NCBI GenBank assembly: GCA_024236495.1 | Contig: JACKKJ010000001.1 | Location: 806,001-870,000, forward strand | Direction: 5' to 3' | DNA length: 64,000 nt | Source: Paracoccaceae bacterium | GTDB lineage: Bacteria > Pseudomonadota > Alphaproteobacteria > Rhodobacterales > Rhodobacteraceae | In this document: piece after piece, positions 40,832 to 48,311 of the stretch | Layout of the letters: every line of letters starts with the position of its first letter | How positions within the stretch are numbered: the first letter of the stretch is position 1 | Translations under genes and position numbers: made by a program | Notes under the pieces: generated by a model | What the model was told of the DNA's origin: nothing | Database searches by the model: none | What the model saw: only the letters and a program-made list of their open reading frames with translations

Positions 40832-41047
40832 AACACGGCTTGGCTCTTGCCCGGCACTCCCGCCTTGCATCGACCATTCGGCACACCGGCGCGCAAGCGC
40901 GGGCCGAAGGAAACCTGCAACGATCCGCAGAGCGTAACACCAGAATGGCTGCAGCCAGGTAACGGCCCAACGCGCGCGTCACCCATCACCTCAGCACCGA
41001 AGCGTCGCATTCGCTCCGGCGTCAAAGCCATAACTTATTGAAAACAG

Positions 41048-41123
41048 TGGTGAGCCCGACAGGATTCGAACCTGTGACCCACTGATTAAAAGTCAGTTGC
41101 TCTACCAACTGAGCTACGGGCCC
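41048..41123 (-). tRNA. tRNA-Lys (anticodon TTT)
   Basis: The minus strand folds as a full cloverleaf of 76 bases including an encoded CCA. The acceptor stem GGGCCCG pairs with CGGGCTC (one G-U), the D arm includes AGCTCAGTTGGTAGAGC, the anticodon loop reads CTTTTAA, and the T arm is GGTTCGAATCC. The anticodon TTT specifies lysine. It is convergent with the GatZ-like gene and 106 bp from dapF. Confidence 0.96.
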
Positions 41124-41136
41124 ATCACAGGGCGCC

Positions 41137-41165
41137 TCTTTATGAACCTCGCCGGGGGCGGTCAA
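41137..41165 (-). promoter_or_regulatory. tRNA-Lys promoter candidate
   Basis: On the minus strand TTGACC (41165-41160), a 17-bp spacer and TAAAGA (41142-41137) lie 13 bp before the tRNA 5' end. This is a near-consensus layout for a stable-RNA promoter. Confidence 0.6.
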
Positions 41166-41229
41166 GTGCAAAAGCGCGGAAATCTCCGTCCACTGGCAAA
41201 ATCCCTGCGCCGGGCGTATATCGCGTGGC

Positions 41230-42069
41230 ATGAGAGACGCCCGCCCCGATAGCGGCCTGCCGTTCATGAAGATGCATGGCGCCGGAAATGACTTCGTGAT
41301 CATCGATTCACGGGGCCGGCGGCCCGTGACGACGGCAGCGCTGGCGGCGGCCCTGGGCGATCGTCACCGCGGCGTGGGTTTCGACCAGCTGGCAGAGATC
41401 CGCGACGGCGAAGGGGCGGATTTCACACTGGATTTCTGGAACTCCGACGGCAGCCGAGCGGGCGCCTGCGGCAACGCCTCTCGCTGCGCCGCGGATCATG
41501 TCATGGCGGGCCTCGGGCGTGACAGCGTCACCTTCACGACCGAACGCGGGACACTGGTCGCCGTGCGCCGGTCGGATGGCCTTGTCAGCGTCAACATGGG
41601 CGCGCCGATTCTCGACTGGCGGGCCGTGCCGCTGGCCCGAGAGGTCGACACCCTGCGCCTGCCCGTCACCGGCGATCCGGCGGCGGTCGGCATGGGCAAT
41701 CCGCATTGCGTCTTCTTCGTTCCCGACGCCGAGGCGGTGGACCTTGCGCGCGACGGCGCCGCGATGGAGCATCACCCGCTGTTTCCCGAAGCGACCAATG
41801 TAGAATACGCCAGCGTCACCGGCCCCGACCGCCTGCGGATGCGGGTCTGGGAACGCGGCGCGGGCATCACGCTCGCTTGCGGATCGGGCGCCTGCGCCAC
41901 CGCGGTCGCCGCGCATCGGCGCGGCCTGACCGGGCGGCAGGTCACGCTCGACCTCGATGGCGGCACGCTTGAGATCGACTGGCGCGAGGATGGCGTCTGG
42001 ATGACCGGCCCCACCGCCCATGTCTTCGACGGCTGGCTCTCGCCGGCCTTCCTTGCCGCCCACGCCTGA
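41230..42069 (+). CDS. dapF: diaminopimelate epimerase
   Basis: This 279-residue DapF interconverts LL- and meso-diaminopimelate for lysine and peptidoglycan synthesis. The two catalytic cysteines lie in the signatures NSDGSRAGACGNASRC and ITLACGSGACATAVAAH. The start MRDARPDSGLPFMKMHGAGNDFVIID includes the family's KMHGxGND. A shorter start at MKMHGAG would also be in frame. The gene is followed after 8 bp by mtaB, with which it shares a transcript in many Rhodobacterales as far as I recall. Confidence 0.95.
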   Translation: MRDARPDSGLPFMKMHGAGNDFVIIDSRGRRPVTTAALAAALGDRHRGVGFDQLAEIRDGEGADFTLDFWNSDGSRAGACGNASRCAADHVMAGLGRDSVTFTTERGTLVAVRRSDGLVSVNMGAPILDWRAVPLAREVDTLRLPVTGDPAAVGMGNPHCVFFVPDAEAVDLARDGAAMEHHPLFPEATNVEYASVTGPDRLRMRVWERGAGITLACGSGACATAVAAHRRGLTGRQVTLDLDGGTLEIDWREDGVWMTGPTAHVFDGWLSPAFLAAHA

Positions 42070-42077
42070 GCGCCGCG

Positions 42078-43331
42078 ATGCGTCCCCCGGTCTTTTCCAC
42101 CCTCGGCTGCCGCCTGAACGCCTATGAGACCGAGGCGATGAAGGAACTGGCCGCCGCGCACGGGGTCGAGGGCGCGGTGGTGGTCAACACCTGCGCCGTG
42201 ACGGCCGAGGCCGTGCGCAAGGCCAAGCAGGAAATCCGCCGTCTGGCTCGCGAAAACCCCGGCGCGCCGGTGATCGTCACCGGTTGCGCCGCCCAGACCG
42301 AACCGGAAACCTTTGCCGCCATGCCCGAGGTCTCGCGTGTCATCGGCAACCACGAAAAGATGCAGCCCGAGACCTGGATAGGCCTTCAGGCGCCCGACCT
42401 GATCGGCGAGACAGAACGCGTCATGGTCGACGACATCATGAGCGTGAAGGAAACCGCCGGCCATCTGATCGACGGCTTCGGCCGCCACCGCGCCTATGTG
42501 CAGGTCCAGAACGGCTGCGATCACCGCTGCACTTTCTGCATCATCCCCTACGGGCGCGGCAATTCGCGTTCGGTCCCCGCGGGCGTCGTGGTCGAACAGA
42601 TCAGGCGGCTCGTCGACAAGGGGTTTGCCGAGGTCGTGCTGACCGGGGTCGACCTGACATCCTGGGGGGCGGATCTTCCGGGCGAACCGCGCCTGGGCGA
42701 TCTGGTCATGCGGATACTGCGGCTGGCGCCGGATCTTCGGCGGTTGCGCATTTCCTCGATCGACTCGATCGAGGCCGACGAAAACCTGATGCTGGCGATC
42801 GCCACCGAACCGCGCCTGATGCCGCACCTGCACCTGAGCCTGCAACATGGCGACGACCTGATCCTGAAACGGATGAAGCGGCGGCACCTGCGCGACGACG
42901 CCATCCGCTTTTGCGACGAGGCGCGGCGCCTGCGGCCCGACATCGTCTTTGGCGCAGACCTGATCGCGGGCTTCCCGACCGAGACCGAGGCGATGTTTGA
43001 AAACAGCCTGAAGCTGGTCGAGGAATGCGGGCTGACGTTCCTTCACGTCTTTCCCTACAGTGCCCGCAAGGGGACACCCGCCGCCCGCATGCCGCAGGTC
43101 CGCGGGCCCGCCATCCGGGACCGCGCCGCGCGGCTGAGACAGGCGGGCGATGCCGCGCTTCTGCGCCATCTCGCGGCCCAGCGCGGCAAGGTCCACCGCA
43201 TCCTGACCGAAGGCCCGCGCATTGGCCGTACCGAACAGTTCACGGAGGTCGTCTTTGCCGCCGACCGTGCCGAAGGCGCAATCGTCGAGACGGCGATCAC
43301 CGGCTTTGCCGACGGGCGGCTGCTTGCCTGA
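42078..43331 (+). CDS. mtaB: tRNA t(6)A37 methylthiotransferase MtaB
   Basis: This 417-residue radical-SAM enzyme adds a methylthio group to t6A37 in ANN-decoding tRNAs. The N-terminal UPF0004 domain carries the three auxiliary cluster cysteines in TLGCRLNAYE, VVNTCAVTAEA and VTGCAAQTEP. The radical-SAM cluster is CDHRCTFCIIPYGRGNSRS. A TRAM-like C-terminal region ends the protein. The Arg in GCRLN and the length assign MtaB rather than MiaB or RimO. It directly follows dapF. Confidence 0.93.
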   Translation: MRPPVFSTLGCRLNAYETEAMKELAAAHGVEGAVVVNTCAVTAEAVRKAKQEIRRLARENPGAPVIVTGCAAQTEPETFAAMPEVSRVIGNHEKMQPETWIGLQAPDLIGETERVMVDDIMSVKETAGHLIDGFGRHRAYVQVQNGCDHRCTFCIIPYGRGNSRSVPAGVVVEQIRRLVDKGFAEVVLTGVDLTSWGADLPGEPRLGDLVMRILRLAPDLRRLRISSIDSIEADENLMLAIATEPRLMPHLHLSLQHGDDLILKRMKRRHLRDDAIRFCDEARRLRPDIVFGADLIAGFPTETEAMFENSLKLVEECGLTFLHVFPYSARKGTPAARMPQVRGPAIRDRAARLRQAGDAALLRHLAAQRGKVHRILTEGPRIGRTEQFTEVVFAADRAEGAIVETAITGFADGRLLA

Positions 43332-43346
43332 ACCGGATCGGGCGCC

Positions 43347-43360
43347 CTGACACAGATCAA
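43347..43360 (+). promoter_or_regulatory. FnrL-like binding site upstream of the cytochrome c gene
   Basis: CTGAC-ACAG-ATCAA matches the FNR/FnrL consensus TTGAY-N4-RTCAA at 9 of 10 positions, missing only the first T. Its centre is about 73 bp before the cytochrome c start codon, a distance that would fit an activating position. The same bases also begin an 8-bp inverted repeat, CTGACACA (43347-43354) with TGTGTCAG (43378-43385). Confidence 0.5.
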
Positions 43361-43426
43361 ATCCCGAAAGCCGAATATGTGTCAGCCTGCACCCAGGAAG
43401 CGCGCTTTCCGTGGGGGGAAACTGCG

Positions 43427-43834
43427 ATGACCAGACTGACATGCACACTTGCCTTGTCTGCAGCGGCGGCGATCGCGCCGTTTCAGGCGAATGCACAAAG
43501 CGCCGACATCGGCGCTGAGCTTTTCATGGACTACTGCGCCGCCTGTCACGGCGCGGGCGGCAAGGGCGACGGGGACATGGCCAACCTGATGACCGTGCCG
43601 GCAACCAATTTGACGATTCTGGCCAAGAACAACGACGGCATGTTCCCGATGCTGAAGGTGATCCACATCATCGACGGCCGCACCGGCGTGCGCGCCCATG
43701 GCGGACCGATGCCCGTCTTCGGCAGGGTCTTCATGTCGGCCGAACCGGGGCCGGCCAACCCCTATGGCACGATCCTAGAGTCACGGGGCCGGGTGATGTC
43801 GGTGGCCTACTATCTGGAAAGCATCCAGGAATAG
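43427..43834 (+). CDS. periplasmic class I cytochrome c
   Basis: This 135-residue mono-heme cytochrome c has a signal peptide (1-24, ending FQANA). The heme site is CAACH at Cys37-Cys40-His41, and a likely axial Met is in GGPMPVFGRVF (near residue 93). The pattern SADIGAELFMDYCAACHGAGGKGDGD is typical of small electron carriers and sensor-linked cytochromes. The size and lone position do not identify its partner oxidase or dehydrogenase. The FnrL-type site upstream suggests oxygen-dependent expression. Confidence 0.88.
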   Translation: MTRLTCTLALSAAAAIAPFQANAQSADIGAELFMDYCAACHGAGGKGDGDMANLMTVPATNLTILAKNNDGMFPMLKVIHIIDGRTGVRAHGGPMPVFGRVFMSAEPGPANPYGTILESRGRVMSVAYYLESIQE

Positions 43835-43844
43835 GAAAGCGACA

Positions 43845-43871
43845 GGGCCGTGCCGGATACCGGTGCGGCCC
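43845..43871 (+). terminator. hairpin after the cytochrome c gene
   Basis: GGGCCGTGCCGG (43845-43856) pairs with CCGGTGCGGCCC (43860-43871) over the loop ATA. The two irregular positions are U-G pairs only on the plus strand, favouring action on the cytochrome transcript. No T tract follows. Confidence 0.45.
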
Positions 43872-43888
43872 ACGGCGGACGCCCTTCG

Positions 43889-44527
43889 CTATTGGCGCAA
43901 GTCGACGGGACGCACGCCGTAGCGCGCCAGGAACATCTCGACAGCCCCCTTTGCGACGCGATCCTGTGCTGCCTGATCAAAGGTCTTCTGCACGCCCAGG
44001 CACACGCAGGGGAAAATGTCGGCCTTGCAAAGCTCTGCGAACTGATCTGCGGCAAGATCGATATCCTCGATCCGCAATTCGCCCCGCGAAACCGCCCCGG
44101 CAAGGTAGTTGGCAAGCCTTTCGCGCAAGAGCGCAGGACCGTTCAGATAGAATTCCTGACCCAGCTCCGGAAAGCGCACAGATTCGGCGACAGAGATGCG
44201 AAAGACGTTTCTGCCGAACTCGGACAGCGAAAAGGCGATGATCCGGCGCGCGGCCTCGGGCAGGACGACATCGGGCGGGGCGGACAGATCGACGACCTCT
44301 TCCGCCTCGTCCGCCTGCCGACGACATTCGCGTGTGGCCACTTCGACGAACAGCCGGCGCTTGTCGGGAAAGTAGCTGTAAAGCGTTGCCTTGGACACGC
44401 GCGCCTCGCGGGCGATATCGTCGACGTTCGCGCCCTCGTAGCCGTCGCGCAGGAATACGACCCGCGCGCCCTCCAACACCTGATCGAACTTCCTGCGCTT
44501 GCGGATCGCGCTTGCTGCAGCGGTCAA
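43889..44527 (-). CDS. TetR/AcrR-family transcriptional regulator
   Basis: This 212-residue regulator has a typical N-terminal helix-turn-helix, GARVVFLRDGYEGANVDDIAREARVSKATLYSYFPDKRRLFVEVATREC (about residues 20-68). A TetR_C ligand domain follows. It is divergent from the mbfA gene across 182 bp, so it could repress or be co-regulated with mbfA. I saw no clear palindrome there. The ligand is unknown. TetR members of this AefR-like type often respond to membrane or redox stress. Confidence 0.88.
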   Translation of the reverse strand: MTAAASAIRKRRKFDQVLEGARVVFLRDGYEGANVDDIAREARVSKATLYSYFPDKRRLFVEVATRECRRQADEAEEVVDLSAPPDVVLPEAARRIIAFSLSEFGRNVFRISVAESVRFPELGQEFYLNGPALLRERLANYLAGAVSRGELRIEDIDLAADQFAELCKADIFPCVCLGVQKTFDQAAQDRVAKGAVEMFLARYGVRPVDLRQ

Positions 44528-44654
44528 CTGATCTACCTGCCCTGACTTTCAGTATCACGATGATAGTCGCCGCCTTCGCAACCGGGCAAGCACCGACAGT
44601 GCATTTCCGTTTCTTGACGGTGAACCTGCGACGCCGTGTCCGCAGGGAATGCCC

Positions 44655-44683
44655 TTGCCCCCCCTTTGACACCGTCCTAGGTT
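44655..44683 (+). promoter_or_regulatory. candidate mbfA promoter
   Basis: TTGCCC (44655-44660), 17 bp, TAGGTT (44678-44683), about 26 bp before the start codon. This is a fair sigma-70-type match using the TAGNNT -10 form seen elsewhere. No iron-regulatory box was identified with confidence. Confidence 0.4.
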
Positions 44684-44709
44684 CGACCGGATCCTGACAG
44701 GAGGGCCCC

Positions 44710-45687
44710 ATGATCCCGGGACTAGCCAACCGCCGACGCTTCTCGGAGCTCAGCGAACAGGAGATTCTTGCGCTTGCAATCTCGTCCGAGGAGGACGACG
44801 CGCGGATCTACCGGACCTATGCGGACCGTCTGCGCAAGGACTACCCCGCCTCGGCCGCGATATTCGATGCGATGGCGAAGGAAGAGGACACCCACCGCCA
44901 TTGGCTGATCGAACGCCACCGCGCGCGGTTCGGCGACACGATCCCGCTGATCCGGCGCGAACATGTCGCGGGCTTCTACGCCCGTCGCCCTGTCTGGCTG
45001 GTGGAAAACCTGACGCTCGACCGCATCCGCGGCGAGGCCGAAGCGATGGAACAGGACGCCGCGGCCTTCTACACCCGCGCGGCGCAGCGGACCGAAGACG
45101 CTGCGACACGCAAGCTCCTGGGCGACCTTGCGGCCGCAGAAGCGAAGCACGAGGCGAAGGCGGGCGATCTGGCGGAGCGCCATCTGGATGACGAAGCCAA
45201 GGGGGAGGAAGACCGTGCCGCGCACCGCCAGTTCATCCTGACCTGGGTTCAGCCCGGACTTGCCGGGCTCATGGACGGGTCTGTTTCCACACTGGCGCCG
45301 ATCTTCGCGACAGCCTTCGCGACGCATGATCCCTGGACGACCTTCCTTGTCGGCTTCGCGGCTTCGGTCGGCGCGGGGATTTCGATGGGCTTCACCGAGG
45401 CCGCCCACGACGACGGCGTCCTTTCGGGTCGCGGATCGCCGGTCAAGCGCGGGATCGCATCGGGCGTGATGACGGCACTTGGCGGGCTTGGCCACGCGAT
45501 GCCCTATCTGATCCCCGACTTCTGGACCGCAACGACCATCGCCATCGCCATCGTCTTTGTCGAACTGTGGGCGATCGTCTGGATCCAGAACCGTTTCATG
45601 GAAACGCCGTTCTTGCGCGCCACCTTCCAGGTCGTTCTTGGCGGCGCGCTCGTCTTTGCCGCTGGCGTCCTGATCGGTGGCGGATAG
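44710..45687 (+). CDS. mbfA: membrane-bound ferritin / iron exporter MbfA (erythrin-VIT1 fusion)
   Basis: This 325-residue protein joins an N-terminal ferritin-like di-iron domain (about 1-165) to a C-terminal VIT1-type membrane domain (about 175-325). Candidate iron ligands are Glu27, Glu59-x-x-His62, Glu114 and Glu144-x-x-His147. The membrane part contains GLMDGSVSTLAPIFATAF and GFAASVGAGISMGFTEAA, which match VIT1/CCC1 transporters. MbfA is known in Bradyrhizobium and Agrobacterium as an iron exporter protecting from iron and peroxide stress, usually under Irr control. The neighbouring TetR gene suggests additional control here. Confidence 0.9.
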   Translation: MIPGLANRRRFSELSEQEILALAISSEEDDARIYRTYADRLRKDYPASAAIFDAMAKEEDTHRHWLIERHRARFGDTIPLIRREHVAGFYARRPVWLVENLTLDRIRGEAEAMEQDAAAFYTRAAQRTEDAATRKLLGDLAAAEAKHEAKAGDLAERHLDDEAKGEEDRAAHRQFILTWVQPGLAGLMDGSVSTLAPIFATAFATHDPWTTFLVGFAASVGAGISMGFTEAAHDDGVLSGRGSPVKRGIASGVMTALGGLGHAMPYLIPDFWTATTIAIAIVFVELWAIVWIQNRFMETPFLRATFQVVLGGALVFAAGVLIGGG

Positions 45688-45723
45688 ACTGGCGCCGGTT
45701 CCCCCCGCAAGAAGGCGCCCGCC

Positions 45724-46419
45724 ATGTATTTCCGCGACAAGGTCAGCTATCAGCCGCTTCCCCTACCCGACCGGGTAGGCCTGCCGGAAGACGAGGCCCG
45801 CGCGGCCGCCGAGCGGTTTCGCGACTACATGAGAAAGCGTCACACGGTGCGGGATTTCCGCCCCGATCCGGTCGCGGCCGAAATCATCGCCGCCTGCGTA
45901 GAGGCGGCCGGGACCGCGCCATCGGGCGCCAACCACCAGCCCTGGCATTTCGTCGCGATTTCCGACCCGGCCATGAAGGCGCAGATCCGCGCCGCGGCCG
46001 AGGAGGAGGAACGCGCCTTCTACGAAGGGGGTGCGGGCGACGAATGGCTCAAGGCGCTGGAACCGATCGGAACCGGCGCGTCGAAGCCGCATCTGGACAT
46101 CGCGCCCTGGCTGGTCGTGGTCTTCGCCCAGCGCTACGGCGTCACCAGGGATGGCCACCGCTACAAGAACTACTACGTCCCCGAAAGCGTCGGCATCGCG
46201 ACCGGCTTCCTGATCGCCGCGCTGCACCACGCGGGGCTCTCGACCCTGACCCATACGCCGAACCCGATGAAGTTCCTGAACGCGCTTTGCAGCCGGCCCG
46301 ATAGCGAGAAGCCCGTGATGATCCTGGCCGTCGGCCATCCCGCAGCGGACGCGACGGTTCCCGCTGTCGCGAAGATCAAGAAAACGCTTCCCGAGATTCT
46401 CACGCTTTGCGAAGGATGA
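45724..46419 (+). CDS. nitroreductase-family flavoprotein
   Basis: This 231-residue FMN-dependent nitroreductase-fold enzyme has the family segments RKRHTVRDFRPDPV (Arg residues bind FMN phosphate), AAGTAPSGANHQPWHFVAI and the C-terminal AALHHAGLSTLTHTPNP. It resembles the iodotyrosine deiodinase-like branch more than NfsB. It likely uses NAD(P)H to reduce nitro- or quinone-like compounds, but the true substrate is unknown. It lies 36 bp after mbfA on the same strand and may share its transcript. Confidence 0.85.
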   Translation: MYFRDKVSYQPLPLPDRVGLPEDEARAAAERFRDYMRKRHTVRDFRPDPVAAEIIAACVEAAGTAPSGANHQPWHFVAISDPAMKAQIRAAAEEEERAFYEGGAGDEWLKALEPIGTGASKPHLDIAPWLVVVFAQRYGVTRDGHRYKNYYVPESVGIATGFLIAALHHAGLSTLTHTPNPMKFLNALCSRPDSEKPVMILAVGHPAADATVPAVAKIKKTLPEILTLCEG

Positions 46420-46530
46420 ACGCTGGCCGCCCCCAGGGGCACATGCTAGTCAGCCGCAAAGGTGCACAGGACTGCGGCAGGCATGCTTGCGATGCGCCGA
46501 CCCGGAATTGCATATCCGAAACACGGGACC

Positions 46531-47460
46531 ATGCTGGCGATCTTTCTCAAGACCCTTCCGTTCTTCGCGCTGATCGGCCTTGGCTGGGGCGCGGGCCGGC
46601 TGCGCTTTTTTCCTGACGCCGCCACCGAATACCTGACACGGTTTGTCTTCTATTTCGCACTTTCGGCGATGCTGTTCCGCTTTGCCGCCAACCTGTCGCT
46701 GGCCGAAATCTTCGACGCACGGTTTGCCGCCGCCTACCTCGCCGGGTGCCTTGCCGTCTACCTTCTGGCCACGCTGGTCGCCCGCCTGCGCCGCATTCCC
46801 GCGACCGAAGCCGCGGTCGAGGCGCAATGCGCCGTCATCGGCAACACCGGCTTTCTAGGTGTGCCGCTTCTGACTGTCCTGCTTGGGCCCGAAGCCGCCG
46901 GGCCGATCCTGATGGTTCTTGCGATCGACCTGATCGTCTTTTCCAGCCTCATCACGCTGATCATCACCGGCGCGCGCGAGGGCCATCTGTCGCCGCGCAT
47001 CATCAAGGTGCTGGCTTTCGGGCTGGTCAAGAACCCGATGATCGTGTCGATGGCCGCCGGGCTTGCGGTATCTTCGGCGGGGCTTTCCCTGCCCGCCCCG
47101 GTAGAGGAGTTCATGACGATCCTCGGGGCCGCCGCCACGCCTTGCGCGCTTTTCGCCATCGGTGCGTCACTGGCGTCGAAAACGGCCGAACGGCTGTCGG
47201 TTGCGCTGTGGCTGTCTTTCGCGAAACTGGTATTGCACCCCGTTGCCGTCGCGGTCGCGGCCCTTCTTGTCTTCGGGGTTGAGCCGTTCGCCGCCGGCGT
47301 CATGATCGCTGCGGCATCGCTGCCGGTTGCCGGGAACGTCTATATCCTGGCGCGCACCTACGGGGTCGCACCGCAGCGCGTATCGGCCTCGATCCTGATC
47401 TCCACGGTGTTCAGCATCGTGACCGTATCCTTGGTGGTCGCCTGGATCACCGCCGCATGA
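46531..47460 (+). CDS. AEC (auxin efflux carrier) family transporter
   Basis: This 309-residue inner-membrane protein has about 10 hydrophobic segments, of the AEC/malonate-permease (MleP-like) type. ATG 46531 is chosen, since it gives the usual MLAIFLKTLPFFALIGLGWGAGRL. Further hallmarks are CAVIGNTGFLGVPLL and the final AASLPVAGNVYILARTYGVA. Substrates of the family include dicarboxylates and malonate, and none can be fixed here. Its stop is 14 bp before the S-formylglutathione hydrolase start. Confidence 0.86.
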   Translation: MLAIFLKTLPFFALIGLGWGAGRLRFFPDAATEYLTRFVFYFALSAMLFRFAANLSLAEIFDARFAAAYLAGCLAVYLLATLVARLRRIPATEAAVEAQCAVIGNTGFLGVPLLTVLLGPEAAGPILMVLAIDLIVFSSLITLIITGAREGHLSPRIIKVLAFGLVKNPMIVSMAAGLAVSSAGLSLPAPVEEFMTILGAAATPCALFAIGASLASKTAERLSVALWLSFAKLVLHPVAVAVAALLVFGVEPFAAGVMIAAASLPVAGNVYILARTYGVAPQRVSASILISTVFSIVTVSLVVAWITAA

Positions 47461-47474
47461 TGAAAGGAAGACCC

Positions 47475-48308
47475 ATGCAGACGATTTCCGAGAACAAGTG
47501 CTTCGGCGGAATCCAGGGCGTCTACAAGCATGCCTCGGAAGCCTGCGGCTGCGACATGACCTTCGGGCTTTTCCTGCCGGAAGAGGCGGCAGACGGTCCT
47601 GTTCCGGTGCTGTGGTATCTGTCGGGCCTGACCTGCACACATGAGAATGCGATGGTGAAGGCAGGGGCTCAGGGATGGGCGGCCGAGGCGGGCATCGCGC
47701 TCGTTTTCCCCGACACTTCGCCCCGCGGAGATGGCGTGGCCAACGACGAGGCCTATGACCTTGGGCAGGGCGCAGGCTTCTACGTCAACGCGACGGAGAA
47801 GCCGTGGGCGCCGAATTTCCGCATGTGGGACCATGTAGCCGAGGAGCTGCCAGCCATCGTCACTGCAAATTTCGCCGTGGCCGAGGACCGGCAGGCGATC
47901 ACCGGTCATTCCATGGGCGGACATGGCGCGCTGACCATGGCGATGCGGCTGCCGGGACGATTCCGATCGGTGTCGGCCTTCGCGCCGATTGCCCATCCGA
48001 CACAATCGGACTGGGGGAGGAAGCAGCTTGGCGCCTACCTCGGCACGGACGAAGGCACCTGGGCGCCGCACGACTCGACGCTTCTGATGCGGCGGCTCGG
48101 CTTTGACGGACCGGTCCTGATCGACCAGGGATCGAAGGACCAGTTCCTTGATCTGCTCAAGCCCGAAGCGCTGGCACAGGCCATGATCGAGCGCCGCCAG
48201 CATGGCCAGTTCCGGATGCAGCCGGGCTACGATCACAGCTACTTCTTCGTCTCCTCCTTCATGCGCGACCACATCGCCTTTCACGCCGAGGCGCTTTACG
48301 CGAGGTGA
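47475..48308 (+). CDS. fghA: S-formylglutathione hydrolase
   Basis: This 277-residue esterase-D-type enzyme splits S-formylglutathione to formate and glutathione in formaldehyde detoxification. The nucleophile Ser is in GHSMGGHGAL (about residue 147). The oxyanion region LWYLSGLTCTHENAMVKAG and catalytic His in PGYDHSYFFVSSF are present. The start at ATG 47475 follows GAAAGGAAG. The GSH-dependent formaldehyde dehydrogenase gene (adhI/frmA type) that usually goes with it is not in this window. It is 3 bp upstream of sthA. Confidence 0.93.
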   Translation: MQTISENKCFGGIQGVYKHASEACGCDMTFGLFLPEEAADGPVPVLWYLSGLTCTHENAMVKAGAQGWAAEAGIALVFPDTSPRGDGVANDEAYDLGQGAGFYVNATEKPWAPNFRMWDHVAEELPAIVTANFAVAEDRQAITGHSMGGHGALTMAMRLPGRFRSVSAFAPIAHPTQSDWGRKQLGAYLGTDEGTWAPHDSTLLMRRLGFDGPVLIDQGSKDQFLDLLKPEALAQAMIERRQHGQFRMQPGYDHSYFFVSSFMRDHIAFHAEALYAR

Positions 48309-48311
48309 ACC

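Noticed and set aside
40832..41047. Terminator for tRNA-Lys or the GatZ-like gene in the 216-bp gap
   Set aside because: An 8-bp stem with a G-U pair on the minus strand (40997-41019) exists, but no T tract follows and it is 28 bp from the tRNA end. It was judged too weak to list as a feature.
41772..43496. Long minus-strand frame opposite dapF and mtaB
   Set aside because: Both opposite genes are certain from catalytic cysteines and radical-SAM motifs, so this is a shadow frame.
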